A stretch of DNA of 64,000 bases from Chryseobacterium gleum (GCF_900636535.1 NZ_LR134289.1:1240001-1304000), one strand, 5' to 3'; positions 46,843 to 57,069 are shown, numbered from the stretch's first letter. The notes: generated by a model not told the origin, from the letters alone. Numbers and translations: made by a program.

Positions 46843-49737
46843 TTAAAAGGTTAAGTTAAGTCCCATTAAGTAATTTCTTGTGGAAGGGTTGTTAGCTCCT
46901 ATAACAAGCTGACGGTTTGGATATCCGCTTACTGCCTGGTTTTCATTTCCGAAAGAGTTTGGTTCCGGATCCATTCCTGAGAACTTATGATAAGGAGAGA
47001 ATAAGACTACAGGATTGGTTACGGTGAAGTAAATTCTTAAGCTGGTAATTTTCAGATCCTTTAAAAAATCTTTATTAACATTATAGCCTAATGTAATGGT
47101 ACGAAGCTTAAGGTAAGAAGCATCAAACATCGCTAAAGTAGAAGAATACTTCGGATTGTCACCACTCAAATGACGTCCCGGACGCGGAAAATAAGCTCCT
47201 GTATTATCTTCTGTCCAGTAATCCACATCCACGTTGTTCCCTCTTCCCGTTAATCTGTTAAGATAACTTGCAGATCCGTAAATAGTACTTACCAGGATTC
47301 CTCCGTGCTGGAAAGCTCCTACTGTACTTAGTTCAAAATTCTTGTAGGCAAAACGCATATTAAATCCTCCCTGGAATTTCGGAGCGGTATCAAAAATCTG
47401 TCTGTCATCCGGTCCTATTGCTCTTACCGGAGTTCCGTCGGCATTATAGCCTCCGGTGTAAAGAACCTTGATAGATCCTACCACATCATCAGCAGTTCCC
47501 GGCTCCAGAATGCTCTGATACGGGTCACCAGCCTGCCAAAGACCGATGTATTGATAATCATACAATGAATTAATATTATGCCCTACGAACCATAAGTTAT
47601 TGATATCACGTGGTGTTCCGGATGCAAGCGATAAAATTTTGTTTTTATTGGTGTAAAAATTAACTCCTGCTTCCCATGTAAACCCATCCGGGTTATCAAA
47701 AATAACTCCGTTCAAGGAAATTTCCACCCCTTTATTTTCTGTTTCTGCCACATTGGAAACAATGGATGCCCAACCGCTTGATGGAGGAAGGCTTTTCTGT
47801 GTCAACAGGTCATAAGTATGGGTTTTGTAATACTCCACACTTCCCGTAAGGCGGTTGTTCAGGATTCCGAAATCTACCCCGTAGTTTTGTGTTTTTGAAT
47901 ATTCCCATCCTAAATTCGGGTTTGGCGGCTGGCTTCCGTAAATCCCTGTACTTCCTGCAAGTCCATAATTATAAGGAGCGACATTAAATCTTCCCATTGT
48001 AGTGTAAGGATCTACTGCCTGATTGGAGGTCTGCCCCCATCCTGCTCTGAATTTAAGGAGATTAATGGCTTTGATATTCTGCATGAAGGATTCGTTGGTA
48101 ACATTCCATCCCAATGATAATGCAGGATATGTATGCCATTTGTTACCCGGTGCCAGTCTGGAAGATCCGTCGGCACGAAGTGTTGCTGTAAGCATATACT
48201 TGTTATCATAGGTATACATGATTCTTCCCATAGCAGAAAGCAACCCGGTTTTCGAATACACCTGGTCTTCAGGTCTTACCGTAATGTCTGCCTGAGGCGA
48301 CTGTCCCAGGTTATAATACTGGAAAAAGTCTGCAGGGACATTTTTTGCACTCATGTATGAGCTTGTATATTTATTCTGTTCCGCGGAGTATAATGCTACA
48401 GCGTTGATCTTATGTTTTCCGAATGTACGGTCGTACGTCAGGAGGTTTTCCAATACCCAGTGATAAGTCTGGTTATTCCCTTTTCCTGCCGCTGACGGCC
48501 CCAGAGGGTTTGTATTGAAGACTCCCACACCACTGTAGTTTCCGCTGTTTGAGGTACGGAAATCCAACCCTACATTTAACCTGTATTTTAATCCTTTGAT
48601 GGGAAGGCTGGCTTCTCCGTAAAGGTTATTATAGGATGCAAAAGCTTTGGTTTCATCAATATATTTGTCTGCCAGGCTCTCCAAGCTTTTTCTGGTATAA
48701 ATCCATGTCTGATCAATACCTCCTGCGGTGCTCATTACTCTTTTCGGGCTTCCGTCCGCATTGTAAGGATCGGCAATAGGAGAATATCCCAGAACTGCAC
48801 CCGGGTTTACTCCGTTTCCTTCCGAAACCGAATAGTTTGTATTGGTTGTAAAACCAAACTTAAAGACAGATCCTACCTGCTGGTCAATGGCCATTCTCAG
48901 AGCAAATCTTTCATAACTCTGAACAGGAATTAATGCATTTTGTTTAAAATAGGATAATCCTACATTGTAATTTCCACCTTCTGTTCCTCCTGAAACCCCT
49001 ACATCATGGCTGGTCATCATCGCCGGCTTATAAAACAGGCTTTGCCAGTCCGTATTGACACTGTTATTTTCATCAGCTCCGTTTGAATACAAAGGGGTTG
49101 TATTTCCTGCAGGAATGGCATAAGCACGCAGCTTTGCAAACTGAGGTCCATCCATCATCGGATATTTTGAAAATAAAGTCTGAACTCCTGTAAAGGTGTT
49201 ATAGGTAAATTTAGGTTTCTGCCCTTTTGCTCCTCTGTTGGTGGTGACGAGAATAACACCGTTTGCTCCTCTTGACCCGTAGATGGCTGTAGCGGAGGCA
49301 TCTTTCAGGATGTCAATACTTTTGATATCACTTGAGCTTATGTCTCCCAGCGATCCCACGAAAGGAATACCATCCAGTACGATCAACGGGTTATTATCTC
49401 CTGTCAGCGATCTTGTTCCCCTGATACGGATCTGCATGGCAGCACCCGGCTTAGTGGAACTTTGAGAGATATCTACCCCTGCCGTTCTTCCCTGTAATGC
49501 CTGGGTAATGTTGGCAGAGGGTACTTCACGCAGGGCATCTCCTTTTACAGTGGCTACAGAGCCTGTTACAGCTTCTTTTCTCTGGGTTCCATATCCTATC
49601 ACAACAACTTCATCTATTTTATTTTCTTTAGCTACTGTATCTTTCTTAACCTGTGAATATGCTATGCCGGAAGGCAATAAAGTCATTGCAAAGAATAATG
49701 CGGCTCTATTGCTTTTATTGAAATAAAATCGGTTCAT
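46843..49737 (-). CDS. SusC/RagA-family TonB-dependent transporter
   Basis: A 964-residue outer membrane transporter. A signal peptide (about 1-28, ending GIAYSQ) is followed directly by the TonB box DEVVVIGYG (42-50), the plug with LQGRTAGVDISQSS, RIRGTRSLTGDNNPLIVLDGIP and DASATAIYGSRGANGVILVTT, and a 22-strand barrel ending in Phe (MGLNLTF). The N-terminal carboxypeptidase-regulatory-like extension found in many SusC proteins is absent. It imports oligosaccharides with SusD using TonB energy. It lies between xylA and susD. No separate -7 box was found in the 93-bp gap after xylA. Confidence 0.96.
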   Translation of the reverse strand: MNRFYFNKSNRAALFFAMTLLPSGIAYSQVKKDTVAKENKIDEVVVIGYGTQRKEAVTGSVATVKGDALREVPSANITQALQGRTAGVDISQSSTKPGAAMQIRIRGTRSLTGDNNPLIVLDGIPFVGSLGDISSSDIKSIDILKDASATAIYGSRGANGVILVTTNRGAKGQKPKFTYNTFTGVQTLFSKYPMMDGPQFAKLRAYAIPAGNTTPLYSNGADENNSVNTDWQSLFYKPAMMTSHDVGVSGGTEGGNYNVGLSYFKQNALIPVQSYERFALRMAIDQQVGSVFKFGFTTNTNYSVSEGNGVNPGAVLGYSPIADPYNADGSPKRVMSTAGGIDQTWIYTRKSLESLADKYIDETKAFASYNNLYGEASLPIKGLKYRLNVGLDFRTSNSGNYSGVGVFNTNPLGPSAAGKGNNQTYHWVLENLLTYDRTFGKHKINAVALYSAEQNKYTSSYMSAKNVPADFFQYYNLGQSPQADITVRPEDQVYSKTGLLSAMGRIMYTYDNKYMLTATLRADGSSRLAPGNKWHTYPALSLGWNVTNESFMQNIKAINLLKFRAGWGQTSNQAVDPYTTMGRFNVAPYNYGLAGSTGIYGSQPPNPNLGWEYSKTQNYGVDFGILNNRLTGSVEYYKTHTYDLLTQKSLPPSSGWASIVSNVAETENKGVEISLNGVIFDNPDGFTWEAGVNFYTNKNKILSLASGTPRDINNLWFVGHNINSLYDYQYIGLWQAGDPYQSILEPGTADDVVGSIKVLYTGGYNADGTPVRAIGPDDRQIFDTAPKFQGGFNMRFAYKNFELSTVGAFQHGGILVSTIYGSASYLNRLTGRGNNVDVDYWTEDNTGAYFPRPGRHLSGDNPKYSSTLAMFDASYLKLRTITLGYNVNKDFLKDLKITSLRIYFTVTNPVVLFSPYHKFSGMDPEPNSFGNENQAVSGYPNRQLVIGANNPSTRNYLMGLNLTF

Positions 49738-49763
49738 AATTATTATTTTAGTATTAGTTGTTG

Positions 49764-49825
49764 AATAAAAGGCTCTTTAATAATTATTGTGTATAAAAAT
49801 CCTTAGTGTTTATAAGCCTTTTATT
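49764..49825. repeat. Inverted repeat in xylA-susC gap
   Basis: Two perfect 11-bp arms, AATAAAAGGCT (49764-49774) and AGCCTTTTATT (49815-49825), enclose 40 bp. On the minus strand it would form a long hairpin just after the xylA stop codon. There is no T-run behind it, so it may act as an mRNA stabiliser or processing site rather than a strict terminator. Confidence 0.6.
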
Positions 49826-49830
49826 TTTTA

Positions 49831-51159
49831 TTATATATACATATTCACGATGGCTTCAAACAATTCCTGTTTTCCGCTTTTTGGCTGTGGTTCGCCGATT
49901 TCGTGAGCGATTCTCTGCAGATCTTCCAAAGTAAGCGAGCCTTCTTCAAATGCTTTTCCGTTTCCGTTATCAAAAGAAGCATAACGGTCTGTTCTCAGTT
50001 TTTTGTAATCTGAATTTTCAAGGATATCAGCCGCTGCAAGAAGACCTTTTGCAAATACATCCATCCCTGAAATGTGGGAGATGAACAAATCTTCAGCATC
50101 AATGGAATTTCTTCTGATTTTGGCATCAAAATTCACCCCTCCGGTTCCCAGACCTCCTGCCGGAAGCAATACCAGCCATGCCTGAACCATGTCGTAGTAA
50201 TCGATCGGGAACTGGTCTGTATCCCATCCGTTCTGATAATCTCCTCTGTTGGCATCAATGCTTCCTAAAAGTCCTGCATCAACAGCTACCTGAAGCTCAT
50301 GCTCGAATGTGTGACCTGCCAATGTAGCATGGTTTACTTCGATATTTAGTTTGAAATCTTTGTCTAATCCGTAATGTCTCAGGAATCCGATTACTGTTTC
50401 AGAATCATAATCGTACTGGTGTTTGGTAGGCTCCATTGGTTTTGGTTCAATCAGGAAAGTTCCTTTAAAGCCCTGCTGACGTGCATAATCTCTCGACATC
50501 GAAAGGAAACGTGCAAGATGATCTTTTTCACGCTTCATATCGGTATTCAAAAGGCTCATATATCCTTCTCTTCCGCCCCAGAAAACATAATTTTCACCAC
50601 CAAGCGCTATCGTAGCATCTATTGAGTTTTTCACCTGCGTTCCTGCGCAAGCAACAACATCAAAATTTGGGTTTGTAGAAGCTCCGTTCATGTATCTTTC
50701 ATGGGTGAAAACATTCGCTGTTCCCCATAAAAGCTTAATGCCTGTTTCCTGCTGCTTTTGTTTGGCGTATTCCACGATAGTCTGCATATTTTTCTCGTAG
50801 TCTTTCCAGTTGCTGGCTGGGTCTACAAGATCAATATCATGAAAGCAGTAATAGTTGAAGCCCATTTTAGACATGAATTCAAAACCTGCATCCATTTTGT
50901 GCATTGCTCTTGTTAACGGATCATTTCCGATATCCCATGGATGGTGGATGGTAGGTCCCCCGAACGGATCACTTCCGTTTGCACATAAGGTGTGCCACCA
51001 TGCCATCGCAAATCTTGTCCAGTCTTTCATAGGTTTTCCCATCACGATCTTTTCCGCATCATAATAGCGGAATGCCAACGGGTTCCTGCTCTCCTTCCCT
51101 TCAAACTTAATTTTTTCAATACCCGTAAAAAACTCTTTTGTACCTGTTAAAGTGTTCAT
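49831..51159 (-). CDS. xylA: Xylose isomerase
   Basis: A 442-residue cytoplasmic enzyme converting D-xylose to D-xylulose. Class II features: the long N-terminal part, His107 and Asp110 in [12 protein letters not shown], metal-site Glu/Lys in [30 protein letters not shown], and [17 protein letters not shown]. Length and motifs match other Bacteroidota XylA. It lies 106 bp after xylB; that gap contains an imperfect hairpin (51213-51219 with 51232-51238) without a T-run. Confidence 0.97.
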   Translation of the reverse strand: MNTLTGTKEFFTGIEKIKFEGKESRNPLAFRYYDAEKIVMGKPMKDWTRFAMAWWHTLCANGSDPFGGPTIHHPWDIGNDPLTRAMHKMDAGFEFMSKMGFNYYCFHDIDLVDPASNWKDYEKNMQTIVEYAKQKQQETGIKLLWGTANVFTHERYMNGASTNPNFDVVACAGTQVKNSIDATIALGGENYVFWGGREGYMSLLNTDMKREKDHLARFLSMSRDYARQQGFKGTFLIEPKPMEPTKHQYDYDSETVIGFLRHYGLDKDFKLNIEVNHATLAGHTFEHELQVAVDAGLLGSIDANRGDYQNGWDTDQFPIDYYDMVQAWLVLLPAGGLGTGGVNFDAKIRRNSIDAEDLFISHISGMDVFAKGLLAAADILENSDYKKLRTDRYASFDNGNGKAFEEGSLTLEDLQRIAHEIGEPQPKSGKQELFEAIVNMYI

Positions 51160-51265
51160 ATTTATTTGATTATTTTTTATTTATTCTTAATTTTTTGCGT
51201 AGAGATCCCCTTCTCACTGGTTCTTAAGAGTCAGTAAGAGGATGAAAAATACTGTTGTAATGGTC

Positions 51266-52750
51266 CTAGATTATTTCGTTAAGATGATGTTTCCATCTGC
51301 CATAGGCTTCTAAATATTGTTCTCGTTTTTCGTGTTCGGGCTCTATCACTGCTATCTGTTCAAGTGAAGAAAATGCTTCTCTGGAATCTGAATAAAATCC
51401 TATTCCCATTCCGGCAGCTCTTGCTGCTCCTACCGCTCCATCGGTATCATAAAGTTCAATGACCGCATTGCTTACACTGGATAGCGACTGGCGAAAAATT
51501 GAACTTAAAAACATGTTGGCATTTCCTGCACGGATGACCTGGATATCCATTCCGATGTTTCTCATGATATCCATTCCGTATTCATAAGAGAATACAATAC
51601 CTTCCTGCGCCGCACGCAGTATATCTCCTTTTGTATGTATGTTGAAATTAATTCCGTGAATAGAACAGCTTGTATCTTTATTTTCCAGCACTCTTTCGGC
51701 TCCGTTTCCAAAAGGAATAATACTTAATCCTTTTGAACCAATCGGTGAAAGTGAAGCCATATCGTTCATATCCCCATAAGAAGAAAGTGAGGTTGCAAAA
51801 TTGTGCTTCAGCCACGAATTTAAAATACCGGTTCCGTTGATACACAGCAAAACCCCAAGTCTGATCTGTTCCGGAGTATAATTGACATGGGCAAAGGTAT
51901 TGACCCTTGATAGTTTATCATATTCCAGCTGGTCCAGAACTCCGTATACCACTCCTGAAGTTCCTGCTGTAGAGGCAATTTCTCCCGGATTGAAAACATT
52001 CAGGGAAAGCGCATTGTTGGGCTGATCTCCCGCTCTGTAAGAGATAGGTGTACCTTCTTTCAATCCTAATTCTTCCGCTGCTGCCCTTGAAACTGTTGCC
52101 TGAATCCCAAATGTAGGCACAATTTCCGGGAAAAAACTTTTGGGAATTCCATAATGGTTAATAATATCTTCCGAGATGCAGTTGTTCTTAAAATCCCAGA
52201 AAATTCCTTCTGATAATCCTTCAATGGTCATTCCTATCTGGCCGGAGAGTCTCATGGCAATATAGTCTCCGGGAAGCATTATTTTGTCTATCTTTTCAAA
52301 AATTTCGGGCTCATTTTCTTTTACCCATGCAAGCTTTGATGCTGTAAAGTTCCCCGGCGAATTCAACAGATGAGAAAGACATTTTTCTTCGCCTATGGTT
52401 TTGAAAGCATGCTCACCATAAGGCACAGCGCGGCTGTCACACCAGATAATGGATGGTCTTAAAAGGTTCTGATCTTTGTCTACAAGAATCAACCCATGCA
52501 TCTGCCAGGTAATTCCGATTCCTTTGATATCTTCAGCATGTACTCCAGATTCATGCATGACAGCTTCGTGGGCCAATTTCAGATTGATCCACCAGTCAAC
52601 TGGATTTTGCTCTGCCCATCCCGGATTTATAGCAGTGATTTTCATTTCTTTTTTGGGAGAAAATTTAGAAGCAATCACCTTTCCACTGGATGCCTCGATG
52701 AGACAAACTTTCACAGAAGAACTGCCAATGTCATAGCCTAGTAAGTACAT
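51266..52750 (-). CDS. xylB: Xylulokinase (FGGY family)
   Basis: A 494-residue kinase that makes D-xylulose 5-phosphate. The start LLGYDIGSSSVKVCLIE, the substrate-side GITWQMHGLILVDKD, the catalytic Asp in SYRAGDQPNNALSLN and GNANMFLSSIFRQSLSSV are family motifs, and the length is typical of XylB. It lies 16 bp after the Nudix-HTH regulator gene and 106 bp before xylA. Confidence 0.94.
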   Translation of the reverse strand: MYLLGYDIGSSSVKVCLIEASSGKVIASKFSPKKEMKITAINPGWAEQNPVDWWINLKLAHEAVMHESGVHAEDIKGIGITWQMHGLILVDKDQNLLRPSIIWCDSRAVPYGEHAFKTIGEEKCLSHLLNSPGNFTASKLAWVKENEPEIFEKIDKIMLPGDYIAMRLSGQIGMTIEGLSEGIFWDFKNNCISEDIINHYGIPKSFFPEIVPTFGIQATVSRAAAEELGLKEGTPISYRAGDQPNNALSLNVFNPGEIASTAGTSGVVYGVLDQLEYDKLSRVNTFAHVNYTPEQIRLGVLLCINGTGILNSWLKHNFATSLSSYGDMNDMASLSPIGSKGLSIIPFGNGAERVLENKDTSCSIHGINFNIHTKGDILRAAQEGIVFSYEYGMDIMRNIGMDIQVIRAGNANMFLSSIFRQSLSSVSNAVIELYDTDGAVGAARAAGMGIGFYSDSREAFSSLEQIAVIEPEHEKREQYLEAYGRWKHHLNEII

Positions 52751-52766
52751 AATATTAAAAAAAAGA

Positions 52767-53492
52767 TTATTTTATAAGTTTTGTATTGTTTTTCTTGTAA
52801 ATCTTGGCATCAAACCTGTAATATCTTGCGGCACGGTGTGATACATCTTTTTGGATTTCATCCAAAGGAACAATATAGGGGAACGAAGATATTTTCTTAT
52901 GAAAATTCTTGATATCGATATTTTTTTCGCTTAAAGCACTGTATAGCTGATAAAGCTGTCTTATGGTAAATCTTTTCGGCAGCAGCTCGAAAATAATGGA
53001 GAAATCAGATTCAATCCATTTTCTGATCTCAATAAGGGATTCATTGATAATTTTGTTATGATCGAATGGCAATACCGGCACCTCATCAATAGGATACCAG
53101 TCTACGGTATCATACTTCGTACTGTTGATCTTATGGTCTATTTTGCAAAGGGAAAGATAAGCCACTGTGATGATCCTGTCTATATGATGCTTATATTCCT
53201 TATCCATCCATTTTATATCATGTACGTTGCTTGCTCTCATAGGATCAGCAAAGCATCGGAACTGTTTAAGAACCATTTTCTTTATTCCCGTAAGCTCATG
53301 AAGTACCCTTTGTGCAGCGTCATCTACATCTTCATCGCTAAAGATGAGGCTTCCCGGCAGTTTTCGCTGTTTTTCCAATGGGATATCATCAACATGGCGT
53401 TGTACTAATAAGATATTCAACCGGTTTTCATGGTCAAATCCAAATACAACACAATCTACAGAGACATAGGTATGAATAAAGTTCTGATTCAT
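52767..53492 (-). CDS. Nudix-HTH (NrtR-type) transcriptional regulator, probably of xylose use
   Basis: A 241-residue paralogue of the araR-like protein: Nudix-like domain (about residues 8-150) and winged-helix domain (about 165-241, from IFELLPKRFTIRQLYQLYSAL). The Nudix box reads GSLIFSDEDVDDAAQRVLHELTGI; two of the three REUXEE glutamates are gone, so it is probably a sensor rather than a hydrolase. It heads a regulator-xylB-xylA unit, which suggests D-xylose or a derivative as effector. A palindrome at 53499-53515 lies between its -7 box and start codon, which fits autorepression. The effector is inferred. Confidence 0.83.
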   Translation of the reverse strand: MNQNFIHTYVSVDCVVFGFDHENRLNILLVQRHVDDIPLEKQRKLPGSLIFSDEDVDDAAQRVLHELTGIKKMVLKQFRCFADPMRASNVHDIKWMDKEYKHHIDRIITVAYLSLCKIDHKINSTKYDTVDWYPIDEVPVLPFDHNKIINESLIEIRKWIESDFSIIFELLPKRFTIRQLYQLYSALSEKNIDIKNFHKKISSFPYIVPLDEIQKDVSHRAARYYRFDAKIYKKNNTKLIK

Positions 53493-53498
53493 TAGTTT

Positions 53499-53515
53499 GT
53501 TAACATTTTGGTAAC
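53499..53515. promoter_or_regulatory. Palindrome GTTAAC-N5-GGTAAC at xylose regulator promoter
   Basis: GTTAACATTTTGGTAAC has five of six paired positions matching. It lies between the -7 box and the ATG of the second Nudix-HTH gene, over or just after the expected transcription start, a classic place for autorepression. It differs from the shared AArTGT-N7-ACAyTT sites. Confidence 0.5.
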
Positions 53516-53519
53516 ATTA

Positions 53520-53527
53520 CAAATATA
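53520..53527 (-). promoter_or_regulatory. -7 box of xylose regulator-xylBA promoter
   Basis: TATATTTG on the minus strand, a perfect TAnnTTTG box, 28 bp before the ATG at 53492. Confidence 0.65.
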
Positions 53528-53623
53528 AAAATTCATCTGAATAAAAAAAATAAATCCGTCATTATCTACTGCTTATCAATACATTACATATCGATTTTTT
53601 ATGATATCAATTGTATAAAAATT

Positions 53624-53639
53624 ATGATAAGGTTATCAT
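53624..53639. promoter_or_regulatory. Perfect palindrome ATGATAA-GG-TTATCAT
   Basis: A 7+2+7 perfect inverted repeat about 97 bp upstream of the -7 box of the xylose regulator. The half-site in its ATTATGATAAG context recurs at 53733-53743. It may be a regulator site; no protein is assigned. Confidence 0.35.
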
Positions 53640-53778
53640 TAATTTTACACTTAGTATTTTCATAAGATATGAATTCACAATTAATTGCAATCATAATCAG
53701 CTTCAAAAAAAATTTGAATTTTCAGAATAAATATTATGATAAGAAGAATAATTTTTTTTTTCATTTTGCTTGAAAAAA

Positions 53779-53797
53779 AAATGTAAAAAACACACTT
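53779..53797. promoter_or_regulatory. Putative AraR operator in xylose-side intergenic region
   Basis: AAATGTAAAAAACACACTT is base-for-base the same 19-bp sequence as the ara operon operator at 9105-9123. It is about 290 bp upstream of the xylose regulator ATG and 340 bp before the lipoprotein gene. The controlled promoter is not clear. Confidence 0.5.
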
Positions 53798-54134
53798 TTC
53801 ATTAATAAATTGCCATCAAAAACAGATCTTTATTCACCATTTTTCATACGCTAACCATAAAGAATTACGAAATGAAGAATTTGAAAAGCAGAAATACCAG
53901 ATATTTGAAGTCTTCGCAAACAGCGGATTAAACAAATGAATTTTCAATCTATATTTTCGTTGCGCTTCAAAGTAAAAGATATATCAAAATGAGTTTGATC
54001 AAAGACCGGATATCATAAATTTTTGAATTTCCGGACAGCTATATTCTTATTATGACCATACTCATATGATTGCATCGGCTAAATATCGAAATTTGATTCA
54101 CCTCAAGAGCCAATAACCCATTACAAAATATCCT

Positions 54135-54449
54135 ATGAAAAATTTAATCTTATCAATGGCAGCCATAAGCTTTATTATGCTGGCCTGCAAAAAAAACAAT
54201 ACGGAAAACAGTAACTATGTTAATGATTCCGCCAATACCCACAGCAATTATTCTGATACAGCGGTTTCAGCAGCTTCAGATACTCTGAAAAGCGGCCCAA
54301 CAAGTCAGGACAGTATTAATACAAAAAACCACATTGGAGGAAGAAAAACCAGCAATAATAATACAGGTAATGCCACAGGCAATATCAATGCAGCAGTATC
54401 TGACAGCGCCCATAATGTAGAAGGCAGATCACAACGTGCAAAAAAGTGA
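54135..54449 (+). CDS. Small low-complexity lipoprotein of unknown function
   Basis: A 104-residue protein with a lipoprotein signal (lipobox MLAC, Cys18) followed by a Lys/Asn/Ser/Thr-rich, probably disordered tail that ends in basic residues (RSQRAKK). I do not recognise the family. Similar short lipoproteins are common in Flavobacteriia. It is the only plus-strand gene between the sugar island and the next block, and a terminator follows it at 54467-54491. No link with xylan use is evident. Confidence 0.65.
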   Translation: MKNLILSMAAISFIMLACKKNNTENSNYVNDSANTHSNYSDTAVSAASDTLKSGPTSQDSINTKNHIGGRKTSNNNTGNATGNINAAVSDSAHNVEGRSQRAKK

Positions 54450-54466
54450 GGTTTGAATCAAAACAA

Positions 54467-54491
54467 ATACCCTGCTGTTATAGCAGGGTAT
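54467..54491. terminator. Bidirectional terminator between lipoprotein and RCC1 gene
   Basis: A 10-bp perfect stem ATACCCTGCT/AGCAGGGTAT with a 5-nt loop, followed by TTTAGTTTTT on the plus strand and TTGTTTTG on the minus strand. It lies between two convergent genes. Confidence 0.8.
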
Positions 54492-54555
54492 TTTAGTTTT
54501 TAGATCTGTGAAAACAAAACTAAAGTTTATTAAATTACTACTTTACATTATACTT

Positions 54556-57069
54556 TTAACGTTTGATTACTTTTACCGTTTTTACAGTATTATGGCCAGT
54601 ATTTACTTTTACCATATACACTCCTGATGTTAAAGCCGAAAAATCAACTGTTCCTTTATTACTATTGATATCATCAAAAAGAACCTGTTGGCCGGCTGCA
54701 TTGTAAACCGCTACAGACAGGATGTTTTTATCGGATGAAACGTTGAGATGATCAAGAACAGGATTCGGGAAAACTTTCAGATTTTCAGATGCTATCGAAA
54801 TTTCTTCAACTGCTAAATTACTTATAGGGCATGTGAGCTGGGTAAATGCAAGTTTTTGAACGTTCGTACCGTCGCCTACCTGACCATAGTTATTAGCTCC
54901 GGATACTTTCAAGATACCATCATTATTTACAGATAAGGTATGCCATCCTCCCGTAGAAAGGATTATAGGCGTATTGGCACCCAGGCTCACCCAGTTTGAA
55001 GAGCTTACAGAAGTATTATTTCCAAAAGATCCGGTAGTATTATTTCCACAGGCAATCACGGTGCCGGACATTGTAATGGCCATGGTATTGAAGCTTCCTG
55101 CAATAACTTTTTGAATTCCATCAGCGGCTAAGTAAGGGGTAGCTCTGCTCACGGTAGTTCCATCAGCCAGCTGACCGGATTGGTTGAAGCCCCACGTATA
55201 AATAAGCCCGTTTGTTTTTCTTGCTACAGTATGTGAGTTCCCTGTAACCACATCTGCCCAATCGGTACCGGTACCAATCTGTTTAGGCACAATACGGTTA
55301 GTTAAAGTACCATCGCCCAATTGTCCATGCCCATTGTATCCCCAGGCCCATAATGTACCGTCTGTCTTCACTGCCACTGAATAAAAACTACCGGCTGCAA
55401 TACTTTTCCAATTGGCTGTCCCTATTTGAACAGGTATAAGTTTATCAGTAGTAGTCCCGTCTCCCAGTCCTCCGTATATATTCATTCCCCAGGCCCAAAG
55501 CGTTCCGTTTGATTTCAGACCTAAATTATGATTGTCTCCAACTGCAATATCTTCCCAGTCTGTAGCTGTTCCTATTTTTGTAGGAGTTGTTCTGTTGGTA
55601 GTTGTTCCGTCTCCTAAATACCCGAACTGGTTATTTCCCCAGGCCCAAAGGCTTCCGTCTGTTTTGATAGCAACACTATATTTCTCACCTGCAAAAACTT
55701 TTTTCCAATTGGTTTCTGTTCCTATCTGGACCGGATTATTTCTGTTAATATTGGTTCCGTCTCCCAATTGATTATCGCTGTTATTACCCCAGGCCCAAAG
55801 TGTTCCGTCCGCTTTTATTCCCAATGAATGTAGATATCCTGCACTTACTGTTTTCCAGCATCCCGTCTGGGCAGGAAGTGTAGTAAAAGCTCCTCCCGGA
55901 ACCCATGTACTCTGACTGGTAACGCAATTTGCAGTGACCCACCAATAGTAAGTCGTGTTAGGAAGTAAATTGGCAATATTCGCAGTTGTAGAAGAGCTGG
56001 CAGTAGCTGACCCTGTCATTGTCGGACTGGTGCTGTAAACATAATAATATCCTCCGTTAGGTGCCGATGTTGAAGGCAGCCAGTTAAGGGTAGCAGAATT
56101 AGATGTGATATTAGAAGTATACAGCTGGGTAGGTGGATTGCAAATGGTTGCCGCTGGTGTCATTTTTACCAGACCAAGCTGCAATGTTCCCAGCCAGATA
56201 GTTCCTGAAGCTTGTGTTCTGACAGCACTAAAGTAATCATCAGGTAAGCCTGAATTTGTATTTGTTTTGGTATAGGTAGTACAATTGGTAAAATTTTGTA
56301 AGCCTGCACCATTAAACCCTATCCATACTTTGCTGTTAGTGTCAACATCTAATGCATTTGGATTGTATCCTGCCAGACAGGAGTTATTTTGATAAATAAA
56401 AGTAACATTGGTTCCACTTGTTGTTAAAGTAATTAAACTATCAAAGCCTTTTACATAAATGGTATTATTGGCAATTCTCAGTATCTTTTCAGTTCCCTGA
56501 GCTACAAAATTAAAATCAGTACCATTAAATTTGTATAACACACCACCGTTTGTAACCCAAACCCCATTATTACTATCAGTTGCTACCGAATTTAAATTTG
56601 ATACTGAATTATAAGTCGTCCAGGTAGTACCATTGAATTTTGTAAGGCCTGCTTGTGTTACAACCCAAAGATTATTTTGCCCGTCAACCGCTATATCGAT
56701 GATCTCATTGCTGGGAAGCCCCGAATTAGCGGTGGTGTAATTGGTCCAGGCTGTACCGTTGTACAGGATAATCCCATTGAATTGAGAAGCAATCCATTTT
56801 CTGTTCTGGCCATCAATTTCAATTTTTAGAATTGCATTAGATGCAATCCCGGAATTCGCAGTATTATAGTTGGTAAAAGCGGTTCCGTTAAAAGAGGAAA
56901 CACCGTTGTAAGTGGCCAGCCACAATAATCCATTGGGATCTGTTTTAATGTCAGCAATATAATTACTTCCTATTGCCGAATTTGAGGTATTGTACGTTGT
57001 GTAAGTATACGTTTGCGCCAATACAGAAAATGAAATACAAATTAATAATAAAAAATAAAGTTTTTTCAT
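54556..57069 (-). CDS. T9SS-exported propeller/FN3/RCC1-repeat protein
   Basis: The ATG at 57069 is used because it begins the signal peptide ([19 protein letters not shown]); an ATG at 57096 is in frame. The 837-residue protein has N-terminal two-component-regulator-propeller-like repeats ([20 protein letters not shown] type, about 20-300), a fibronectin III domain (about 310-395), seven or so RCC1 repeats (WAWGNNxxGQLGDGT, about 400-755) and a type A T9SS sorting domain ([15 protein letters not shown]). It should be exported and attached to the surface. A binding or adhesion role is possible; no enzyme residues are seen. Confidence 0.85.
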   Translation of the reverse strand: MKKLYFLLLICISFSVLAQTYTYTTYNTSNSAIGSNYIADIKTDPNGLLWLATYNGVSSFNGTAFTNYNTANSGIASNAILKIEIDGQNRKWIASQFNGIILYNGTAWTNYTTANSGLPSNEIIDIAVDGQNNLWVVTQAGLTKFNGTTWTTYNSVSNLNSVATDSNNGVWVTNGGVLYKFNGTDFNFVAQGTEKILRIANNTIYVKGFDSLITLTTSGTNVTFIYQNNSCLAGYNPNALDVDTNSKVWIGFNGAGLQNFTNCTTYTKTNTNSGLPDDYFSAVRTQASGTIWLGTLQLGLVKMTPAATICNPPTQLYTSNITSNSATLNWLPSTSAPNGGYYYVYSTSPTMTGSATASSSTTANIANLLPNTTYYWWVTANCVTSQSTWVPGGAFTTLPAQTGCWKTVSAGYLHSLGIKADGTLWAWGNNSDNQLGDGTNINRNNPVQIGTETNWKKVFAGEKYSVAIKTDGSLWAWGNNQFGYLGDGTTTNRTTPTKIGTATDWEDIAVGDNHNLGLKSNGTLWAWGMNIYGGLGDGTTTDKLIPVQIGTANWKSIAAGSFYSVAVKTDGTLWAWGYNGHGQLGDGTLTNRIVPKQIGTGTDWADVVTGNSHTVARKTNGLIYTWGFNQSGQLADGTTVSRATPYLAADGIQKVIAGSFNTMAITMSGTVIACGNNTTGSFGNNTSVSSSNWVSLGANTPIILSTGGWHTLSVNNDGILKVSGANNYGQVGDGTNVQKLAFTQLTCPISNLAVEEISIASENLKVFPNPVLDHLNVSSDKNILSVAVYNAAGQQVLFDDINSNKGTVDFSALTSGVYMVKVNTGHNTVKTVKVIKR

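Larger units (their letters stand above)
53493..54134. other. Large divergent intergenic region upstream of the xylose regulator
   Basis: 642 bp, strongly AT-rich, between the minus-strand regulator and a plus-strand lipoprotein gene. It holds a -7 box (53520-53527) and palindrome (53499-53515) next to the regulator, a second perfect palindrome (53624-53639), and a copy of the shared operator (53779-53797). An imperfect CCGGA/TCCGG stem lies near 54004-54034. A 19-codon frame at 53872 has no support. No clear promoter box was found for the lipoprotein gene. Confidence 0.55.
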
